Part shown: positions 14,455-19,936 of the stretch, piece after piece | Position numbering within the stretch: the first letter of the stretch is position 1 | Layout of the letters: each line of letters opens with the position of its first letter | NCBI GenBank assembly: GCA_004556205.1 | Contig: SFIL01000007.1 | Coordinates: 1-33,174, forward strand | Source: Clostridiales bacterium | Lineage (GTDB): Bacteria > Bacillota > Clostridia > Oscillospirales > Oscillospiraceae | Length of the DNA stretch: 33,174 nt | Direction: 5' to 3' | Made by a program: the position numbers and the translations under genes | The notes under the pieces: generated by a model | What the model was told of the DNA's origin: nothing | Database searches by the model: none | The model's input: the letters and a program-made list of their open reading frames with translations, nothing else

Positions 14455-16164
14455 ATGAAAAAAGCACTGATCATATTGCTCGTTCTGCTGCTGCTCGGCG
14501 GGCTGATCTTCGGATTATTACATTTCTTTTGGACGGCGGATAATTTTGCCTCTCTCGGTGACAGCGCAATGGAGGACGGCAAATATGCACGCGCAGTGAA
14601 GCGTTATGAAACTGCCGTGGAGCTTGATCCCCAAACGCCCGAATACGTTCTGAAACTTGCAGATGCCTGCATTGCAGACGGCAGCTACACAAAAGCCGAA
14701 CGCTCCCTTGTCAACGCTATCCGCACCGCGCCCTCTACAGAGCTTTACTGCAAGCTTGCCTCCGTGTATGTCGCGCAGGACAAACTGCTTGACGCACAAA
14801 AAATGCTCGATTCCATCACTGACCCCGCCATTCGCGCAGAGCTTAACGCCATGCGCCCCGCAGCGCCGGTCTTCTCCCATGAGGGAGGCGAATACGCTGA
14901 GTACATTGACCTCGGCATCAGCGGCGGCGGCACGATTTATTACTCTCTGACGGAGCAGTATCCCTCCACCGCAACTGAGGCATACTCCGCACCCATCTCT
15001 TTGCAGGCTGGCAGTACGCACGTCAGCGCGATTGCCGTCGGCACGAACAGTCTTGTCAGTCCCCTTGTCGAGGCGGATTATCTGATTGTCGGCGTGGTTG
15101 AGGAAGTCAGCTTTGCCAGTGCCGAGCTGGAAAGCTACGTCCGCGACACCCTGTATATCGCCCGCACCGAGCCTGTGATGACCGATGACCTTTGGACGAT
15201 TACGGAGCTGACCGTCCCAGACACGGTGACGAATTACAGCGATTTGCGTTATTTCACGAATTTGACCTCTCTGACCCTTCACAGCAGCGCCGTGGAAGAT
15301 TTCTCCTTCCTGACATATATGACGATGTTGCAAACGCTGGATCTCAGTGGCTGCATTCTCCCGTCCGATGCGCTCGACTATGTCGGCGCGCTCTCCGATC
15401 TGACGACGTTGAATCTGAGCAGTTGCGGTCTGTCTAACATTCAACCGCTTTCAAGTCTCACGGAGCTGACCGCATTAGATCTCTCAGGCAACAGCATTTC
15501 GGACATTGCCGTACTTGCCGCGCTGCCGAAGCTGACGGTCTTGAATCTGCAAAGCAACGCCGTCTCCTCTCTCTCTGCACTCAAGGGTGCGTCAGCACTG
15601 ACCGAGCTGAACATCTCGGAGAATGACATCAGTGACCTCAGCCCTCTTACAGGCTGCACCAAAATTGAAACCCTCCATGCGGCAGAGAATCGGATTTCCT
15701 CTGTCTCAGCACTTTCGTCTATGAAGCAGCTTACAACCTTCACCGCCTCGAAAAACGCCATCGCCGACGCAAGCACGCTTTCTGTCTGTACGAAGCTTAC
15801 ACACCTGGAGCTTGCAGACAATCAGCTCACCTCGCTTGATGCCCTCTCCGCACTTGTCAATCTGACCTATCTTGACATCAGTCATAATGAGATTACAGCC
15901 CTGCCCGCGTTGGAGGCAACCGCGCATTTGCAGCAATTCTATGCCTCTTATAATCAGCTCGAGGATATCTCAATGCTGAAGGGACTGCCTGAGCTGACCT
16001 ATGTAGATGTCGATTATAATGAGGGCATTGAGGATATAGAATGCCTCGTCTCCTGCCCGCTTTTGGTACAAGTCGATGCCTTTGGCACAAAAGTCAAGGA
16101 GATTGCAACGCTGACGCAGATGGGCGTGATCGTCAACTATAACCCCGTCGAGGATGAGGATTGA
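14455..16164 (+). CDS. Membrane-anchored TPR / CHB_HEX-like / leucine-rich repeat surface protein
   Basis: 569 residues. An N-terminal membrane segment (about 4-27, uncleaved anchor or signal) is followed by two to three TPR-like helices (about 30-140; Y-E-T-A-V-E-L-D-P near 50). A chitobiase C-terminal-like beta domain lies at about 145-205 (G-T-I-Y-Y-S-L-T...Y-S-A-P-I-S-L). From about 245 to 560 there are at least a dozen internalin-type leucine-rich repeats of 21-22 residues, with L-T-x-L-D-L-S-G-N-x-I-S-D and similar units. It is probably a protein-protein interaction platform on the outer face; no enzyme motif is seen. AGGAG at 14441-14445 precedes ATG 14455. It has its own strong promoter and is followed by the repeat-rich interval 16165-16524. 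Confidence 0.85.
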   Translation: MKKALIILLVLLLLGGLIFGLLHFFWTADNFASLGDSAMEDGKYARAVKRYETAVELDPQTPEYVLKLADACIADGSYTKAERSLVNAIRTAPSTELYCKLASVYVAQDKLLDAQKMLDSITDPAIRAELNAMRPAAPVFSHEGGEYAEYIDLGISGGGTIYYSLTEQYPSTATEAYSAPISLQAGSTHVSAIAVGTNSLVSPLVEADYLIVGVVEEVSFASAELESYVRDTLYIARTEPVMTDDLWTITELTVPDTVTNYSDLRYFTNLTSLTLHSSAVEDFSFLTYMTMLQTLDLSGCILPSDALDYVGALSDLTTLNLSSCGLSNIQPLSSLTELTALDLSGNSISDIAVLAALPKLTVLNLQSNAVSSLSALKGASALTELNISENDISDLSPLTGCTKIETLHAAENRISSVSALSSMKQLTTFTASKNAIADASTLSVCTKLTHLELADNQLTSLDALSALVNLTYLDISHNEITALPALEATAHLQQFYASYNQLEDISMLKGLPELTYVDVDYNEGIEDIECLVSCPLLVQVDAFGTKVKEIATLTQMGVIVNYNPVEDED

Positions 16165-16249
16165 TACTGATTCTTGATTAAAAAATTTCATCAAGAATCC
16201 CGTGTGCTGCGCACACTCGCAGCGTGCTAACGCACGCTGCGCCGTCTTG
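16163..16249. repeat. Palindromic intergenic repeat, copy B
   Basis: The second copy of the unit at 12729-12813 starts at the end of the LRR gene. It has a ten-bp stem 16169-16178 / 16190-16199, then GTGTGC-TGC-GCACAC (16202-16216), then a nine-bp stem GCAGCGTGC-TAAC-GCACGCTGC (16219-16240), ending in the shared GCGCCGTCTTG. Two more hairpins follow outside the shared part: GCACC-TCC-GGTGC (16263-16275) and an 11-bp stem 16277-16287 / 16291-16301 ending in TTTTTAT, which may terminate the LRR transcript. Confidence 0.75.
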
Positions 16250-16310
16250 TGCAGAATCTGACGCACCTCCGGTGCTATAAAAAGCTTATAAAGCTTTTTA
16301 TTAAAGCTCA

Positions 16311-16475
16311 GGGGAAGCTCTGAATAAATCCGCAAGAGCGGACGACGAGAGATTTTGTCGCAAATTGAGGTTGGAAAACCGCGGGAATGCTTTGTGTATT
16401 TCAAGGTTTTCGAACCGAAAAGGTTGCGGCAAAAGGTCCGTCGAGCGCCGCAGTTGATTTGTTCAGAGGTTCCCT
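16311..16475. repeat. MITE-like foldback element, about 165 bp
   Basis: Terminal inverted repeats 16311-16330 and 16456-16475 match over 20 positions with three differences (GGGAA-xCTCTGAA-x-AAATC). The inner flanks (for example around 16343-16370 against 16410-16445) are also partly complementary, so the whole unit can fold on itself. There is no coding potential. Its ends match the arms of the short element at 3876-3936. A transposase for it is not in the window. No clear target-site duplication is visible. Confidence 0.72.
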
Positions 16476-16494
16476 AGTATAATCAAAAAATACA

Positions 16495-16522
16495 GCACGA
16501 GGAAGCGGTTGCTCCCTCGTGC
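16495..16522 (-). terminator. Terminator of the TcdA-like gene
   Basis: Stem GCACGAGG (16495-16502) with CCTCGTGC (16515-16522) and further pairing in the loop; on the minus strand it is followed by TATTTTTT. It could work weakly on the plus strand too (TTTT at 16523-16526). Confidence 0.75.
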
Positions 16523-16524
16523 TT

Positions 16525-17241
16525 TTATTCGTTTTCAGCGGCAAGCTGCTGCACCACATAGCCCGCAAGCATCAGGCCCGCGCAGGACGGCACCCACGAG
16601 ACGGAGGCAGGAATGCTTCTCCTGCCCGCGGGCGGCGCTTCCAAGGGTTCCGGCGTCTGCGGCAGCTCCTCGCTGTAAAGCACGGTATGGTGCAGGATTC
16701 CGCGATTGCGCAGCTCTCTGCGCATCACGCGCGCCAAATGGCAGCCGCTCGTTTTCGAAATATCCGTAATGCGGAAGCGCGTCGGGTCTAACTTGTTGCC
16801 CGTTCCCATCGCGCTGATAATGGGAACGCCTCGCTCCATCGCCGTTTGTATCAGACTCAGTTTGCAGGAGACAAGGTCGATCGCATCGACAATATAGTCA
16901 TATCGCTCGGCAAAGATTTTTTCTTTGCTCTCCTCGTTGTAAAGCATCGGCATAGAGGTCACGTGGCAAAGCGGATTGATGTCACGAATACGCGCCGCCA
17001 TGACATCAGACTTATACTGTCCGAGTGTGGAGTGCAGCGCGCAAAGCTGACGGTTAAGATTAGAAATACCGACGGTATCGTTGTCCACCAGCGTCAAAGC
17101 ACCGATGCCGGCACGGGCTAAGCCCTCGGCGGCATAGCTTCCCACACCGCCGACACCGAAAACAATCACGTTTGCCTGTACAAGTCGCTGCATTGCCTCG
17201 CTGCCGAGCAGCATTTCCTGCCGTATAAACTGATTTTCCAT
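16525..17241 (-). CDS. tcdA: tRNA threonylcarbamoyladenosine dehydratase (TcdA/CsdL, ThiF/E1 fold)
   Basis: 238 residues. A ThiF/HesA-type adenylating domain: G-V-G-G-V-G-S at 29-35 for ATP, the D-N-D-T-V-xx-S-N-L-N-R-Q motif at about 53-65, K-S-D near 79, and D-A-I-D near 118. The C-terminal S-W-V-P-S-xx-G-L-M-xx-G-Y-V end fits TcdA, which turns the t6A37 base of ANN-reading tRNAs into its cyclic form. At about 240 residues it equals the shorter Firmicute members. Its R-Q-E-M-L-L-G-x-E-A start also fits. GAGGTAGG precedes the ATG. It follows the foldase gene on the same strand, behind a strong terminator, and may depend on read-through. Confidence 0.88.
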   Translation of the reverse strand: MENQFIRQEMLLGSEAMQRLVQANVIVFGVGGVGSYAAEGLARAGIGALTLVDNDTVGISNLNRQLCALHSTLGQYKSDVMAARIRDINPLCHVTSMPMLYNEESKEKIFAERYDYIVDAIDLVSCKLSLIQTAMERGVPIISAMGTGNKLDPTRFRITDISKTSGCHLARVMRRELRNRGILHHTVLYSEELPQTPEPLEAPPAGRRSIPASVSWVPSCAGLMLAGYVVQQLAAENE

Positions 17242-17257
17242 AGTTCCTACCTCGTAG

Positions 17258-17297
17258 TCAGAAAATAGGGCGCCGAAATCGGCGCCCTATTTTCTGA
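17258..17297 (-). terminator. Strong terminator of the foldase-like gene
   Basis: Nineteen-bp perfect inverted repeat 17258-17276 / 17279-17297 with a two-base centre. It lies just after the stop of the minus-strand gene at 17303, with TTTT within the 3' arm. Confidence 0.85.
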
Positions 17298-17302
17298 TTT
17301 AA

Positions 17303-18820
17303 TTAATTGGTGCCAAGAACGAGTCCGACATTTGCCGCCATCGCCGCGTCCTCATCGTAGCCGCAGCTTGCACTTGCAGCCTCTTTGATGCTGTTTATCC
17401 ATTCATTCGAAAGTGTGTTCGAAACGGATACGTTGAGGCGGGTATCGCCCTCGCCGGTGATGAAGAGGTACATCGTGCCGTTGTCGGTAATGAAGGAGGA
17501 AAAGTCTCCCGCCTTATGCTTCTCAAGTCCCCACGCAAAAACTGACTTGTCAACACCTGCCATAGAGTTGCGCATCATGTTTTCCACAACGCCGTTGGAG
17601 CCGTTGCCGTAGGTCTCAATCATAGCTTTCATGTTTTCTTCGGTGTGATCTGCCTTCATGGACGCGTTAATCGCAGCGATCTTTCGCTCTGCGGTCATTT
17701 CACCCTCGGCGACCTCCTCGCTGTCGTTCTTGATGAACAGCTCAAGAGCATTATAGGACTGGTAATCACCCTTGGCAGCCAGCTTGATGACATAATAGGT
17801 ATCGTCCTTCTCAAAGAGCTTAACCTGCTCGCCGTCAAGCGCAGCCGTCTCAAACAGCCAAGTCGCAGCCTCTTCGCCGTAGGAGCTTGTGATGGAAGCC
17901 TTGGTATAGTCTGCGCAGACCGTGACCGCATCATTCGCAGCACGGAAATCGTTTGCCATGCTTTCTGCATCTGCCTTTGCCTTGGCTGCGTCTTCCTCGG
18001 TTGGATCGGCTTTGGTGCCATCCTCGTTCTCTGCGGCATAGTCGGAGGCTTTCGTTGTGTAGAGGTAGAAGGAAACGACGTCAAAGTCTTCCTTGCTCTC
18101 CTCATAACGGGCAGAAATCTCCTCATCGGTGTACTTCAGCGTGGTGGGATAGTGAGCAGCGGTATGGACGACCACCATATAGTTTCGGTAACCCTCCGCG
18201 TCGCAGCCGTTGCCGAATACACGGGCAAAAAGCTCATCTGCCGTCTCGCCCTGCGCAACCGCAACGCTCTCGATGCTTGCCATCTCCGAATCAATCTCTG
18301 CAATGTCATCCTCGTCGAGCGTATAGCCAGCTGCGACGGCCTCGTTATAGACCGCGTAGGTCTGCACGATGACATCCTTCGTTGCCGATGCCATGAGCTG
18401 CGCCCATGTGACGTCCTCATAAACGCCCTCATCGTTTGCCTGATAGTCAGCCAAATAGGAGGTGTCTACGCCGAAGATCGGCAGGTAGGTCACTGCATTC
18501 GTCGTCACATTCTGCTTATCCAGCGCTGTTGCAGTATCAATGCCGACATAGCTGGCATAATTCTTGAAAGAGCCGACGGTGTTGTTGTAGAAGAAGTTAA
18601 ACTCGGGTACCTTGACCTCATGCGAACCGACCGTCAGCACGGTGCGGCTGCGCTGGTAGGCGCGGAAGCCAAAAATACCACCGAACACCAACGCGACGAC
18701 CAAAACAACGCAAATCGCAAGGAGCCAGCCTTCGGACAGTTTTTTCTTTTTCTTCTGGGGTGCGGCGGCAGGTGTATTGCCGTCCTGCATACGCTTTTTT
18801 CTTTCGCGGGAAGCGCTCAT
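17303..18820 (-). CDS. Membrane-anchored SurA/PrsA-like foldase (SurA N-terminal type)
   Basis: 505 residues. A basic cytoplasmic N-terminus (R-E-R-K-K-R, K-K-K-K-K) is followed by one membrane helix at about 31-53. The outside part opens with V-L-T-V-G-S-H-E-V-K-V-P-E-F-N-F, the typical first strand and helix of SurA_N/PrsA chaperone domains, then long helices with acidic Lys/Ala/Glu stretches. A region near 335-420 resembles a degenerate parvulin module but I cannot identify its catalytic residues. Likely role: folding of secreted proteins at the outer membrane face. AGAGGTAA precedes the ATG; a good promoter lies at 18884-18912. A pure chaperone without isomerase activity is possible. Confidence 0.7.
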   Translation of the reverse strand: MSASRERKKRMQDGNTPAAAPQKKKKKLSEGWLLAICVVLVVALVFGGIFGFRAYQRSRTVLTVGSHEVKVPEFNFFYNNTVGSFKNYASYVGIDTATALDKQNVTTNAVTYLPIFGVDTSYLADYQANDEGVYEDVTWAQLMASATKDVIVQTYAVYNEAVAAGYTLDEDDIAEIDSEMASIESVAVAQGETADELFARVFGNGCDAEGYRNYMVVVHTAAHYPTTLKYTDEEISARYEESKEDFDVVSFYLYTTKASDYAAENEDGTKADPTEEDAAKAKADAESMANDFRAANDAVTVCADYTKASITSSYGEEAATWLFETAALDGEQVKLFEKDDTYYVIKLAAKGDYQSYNALELFIKNDSEEVAEGEMTAERKIAAINASMKADHTEENMKAMIETYGNGSNGVVENMMRNSMAGVDKSVFAWGLEKHKAGDFSSFITDNGTMYLFITGEGDTRLNVSVSNTLSNEWINSIKEAASASCGYDEDAAMAANVGLVLGTN

Positions 18821-18883
18821 TGTTATTACCTCTCATTCGTGGGAAATCTGCGGGCGATAAAGCCCGAATATAAAGCGTTATTC

Positions 18884-18912
18884 ATTATACCTTGTATTAC
18901 CGTTTCTTGCAA
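18884..18912 (-). promoter_or_regulatory. Promoter of the foldase-like gene
   Basis: On the minus strand TTGCAA (18912-18907) and a perfect TATAAT (18889-18884), 17 bp apart; a small CGGGC...GCCCG hairpin lies in the leader. Confidence 0.8.
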
Positions 18913-18996
18913 GTAAAAAGTGAAAAATTTGCGGAAAGTTTGCAAAATATTTCACGGCGTTTTCCGATTCTGTCGTTTTCTGCCGACGAGCGGGCA

Positions 18997-19018
18997 TAAA
19001 AACAGCGGCTCGCGCCGC
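18997..19018 (-). terminator. Terminator of the probable 6S RNA
   Basis: On the minus strand GCGGC-GCGA-GCCGC (19018-19005) is followed by TGTTTTTA. A first T-run (TTTTTT, 19024-19019) just before the hairpin may itself end the RNA. Confidence 0.7.
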
Positions 19019-19034
19019 AAAAAAGCCCCGCTAT

Positions 19035-19209
19035 GGCCGTGTAGCTCCGATTATAACCTGCACAATAAGGCAGGTGGGTTGTCTCTCCGCGTCTTAGCTG
19101 CTTCCAACATCCATTCACGGTCGAAGCCGGAACGGGAGGCCTGCAATCCGAGGCGGAAGTCCGACATCCCTTCAATTTGATGTGGGTTTAAAGGGAGCTA
19201 TCACGCACC
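19035..19209 (-). ncRNA. ssrS: Probable 6S RNA (ssrS)
   Basis: A 175-nt stretch without coding signals but with one long-hairpin architecture. The ends pair (GGTGCGTGATAGCTCC, 19209-19194, with GGAGCTACACGGCC, 19048-19035). A bulged region with CTTTAAACCCACATC opposes the GACAACCCACCTGC side, and there is a small 3' hairpin ACCTGC...GCAGGT (19075-19056). A long arm ends in CCGTTC-CGG-loop-CCG-GAATGG (19135-19111). Closing stem, central bubble with a 3' side hairpin, and terminal arm are the shape of 6S RNA, which mimics an open promoter and binds sigma-A RNA polymerase. Size (6S is about 180-200 nt) and a terminator right after it agree. I found no clear promoter upstream. The call rests on structure and remembered motifs, not on a search. 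Confidence 0.62.
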
Positions 19210-19252
19210 AAGCAGGGAACTTTTTTCAGTTTTTTTCGTCCAAAGCGCAGAC

Positions 19253-19543
19253 TCAATCCTCGTCTGTCTCGTCCTCTTCGTCAAACATGGACTGCATCAG
19301 AAGGTCGTAGACCTCCTCCAGCTCCGTCTCATCCTCAACTGCGACCAAAAGCGGCTCGCCGTTCTCCGTAACGGACTTCAGGATGCTGACCTCCAGCTCC
19401 TCGGCGTCCTCATCGGCATCAGCGGGCGTCAGCGCCAAATACTCCGCGCCGCGATAGGTCACGGACGAAAGCACCTCCAGCTCGTATTCTACGCCGTCTT
19501 CATCCGTAATAGAGATGATATTTGCGCCATAGTCTTGCTCCAT
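19253..19543 (-). CDS. DUF1292 family protein
   Basis: 96 residues, strongly acidic, with the DUF1292 pattern: an I-S-I-T-D-E-D-G near residues 10-17 followed by E-Y-E-L-E-V-L, then Y-R-G-A-E-Y-L-A-L-T-P and a C-terminal E-L-E-E-V-Y-D-L-L helix. These small cytoplasmic proteins are common next to ruvX/alaS-type genes in Firmicutes; their role is unknown. The ATG at 19543 has AGGAGG seven bases upstream, and the promoter at 19572-19600 excludes the longer upstream in-frame ATG at 19678. Confidence 0.88.
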   Translation of the reverse strand: MEQDYGANIISITDEDGVEYELEVLSSVTYRGAEYLALTPADADEDAEELEVSILKSVTENGEPLLVAVEDETELEEVYDLLMQSMFDEEDETDED

Positions 19544-19571
19544 TGAAGTACCTCCTGTATTCTCTGCTGTT

Positions 19572-19600
19572 ATTCTAACCGCTTTTGCGCAGAAAATCAA
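19572..19600 (-). promoter_or_regulatory. Promoter of the DUF1292 gene
   Basis: On the minus strand TTGATT (19600-19595) and TAGAAT (19577-19572), spaced 17 bp, 16 bp before AGGAGG. Confidence 0.72.
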
Positions 19601-19815
19601 GAGGAAATCGGGCGAGAGGACGTATGCGGAAAAATTTTTCACCGCCGATGGACAGCTTCCCCGTGTTTTATATGCCAACCTGTATTTTCCTTCGGAAATC
19701 GCAAATTCGGAGCTGTCTGCTCACCCTTGGTAAAAACGGAACTCATTTTGTCCGACCGTTGTTAGTTTTCCGAAAAAATCGAAAAATATCAAACAAAAAA
19801 AGCATTAATATGGAT
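19601..19815. other. AT-richer intergenic stretch, no gene seen
   Basis: No supported gene lies here. A foldback GACAGCTTCC (19651-19660) with GGAGCTGTC (19709-19717) encloses a smaller TTTCC-TTC-GGAAA hairpin. It has no T-run on either strand and no promoter I can place, so I do not call it an RNA. Confidence 0.4.
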
Positions 19816-19873
19816 TTGACAAGCGTGATATAATTATATAGATACGTATACTGGGTCGGTATGCACGCTTGTC
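19816..19873 (+). promoter_or_regulatory. Promoter region of the PBP operon with a 10-bp inverted repeat
   Basis: A perfect -35 TTGACA lies at 19816-19821. Possible -10 boxes are TATAGA (19837-19842) and, for a second start, TATAAT (19829-19834) or TATACT (19847-19852), so the exact promoter is unclear. GACAAGCGTG (19818-19827) overlaps the -35 box and is exactly inverted at 19864-19873 (CACGCTTGTC), 36 bp away, followed by TGCGTTTTTT. This may be an operator pair or, for transcripts starting upstream, a terminator. Confidence 0.5.
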
Positions 19874-19936
19874 TGCGTTTTTTCGGAGGCTACCGACAGA
19901 ATATATTGGAAAACATCAGAAAGCGAGGATTCTATC

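Noticed and set aside
16165..16310. CRISPR array suggested by closely spaced palindromes
   Set aside because: The hairpins differ in sequence and there are no equal repeats or spacers; a paired copy at 12729 shows it is an intergenic repeat unit.
17645..18916. 423-codon plus-strand frame opposite the foldase gene
   Set aside because: It is antisense to a gene with promoter, Shine-Dalgarno, membrane anchor and terminator; no domain is seen in the shadow frame.
18897..19175. Minus-strand 92-codon frame over the structured region
   Set aside because: It has no ribosome binding site and atypical composition, and it overlaps the probable 6S RNA and its terminator.
19544..19678. 45-residue upstream extension of the DUF1292 protein
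   Set aside because: It would span the promoter and the AGGAGG site that serve the ATG at 19543.
19651..19717. Second small RNA in the DUF1292-PBP intergenic stretch
   Set aside because: The foldback is imperfect, and neither a terminator nor a promoter could be placed on either strand.
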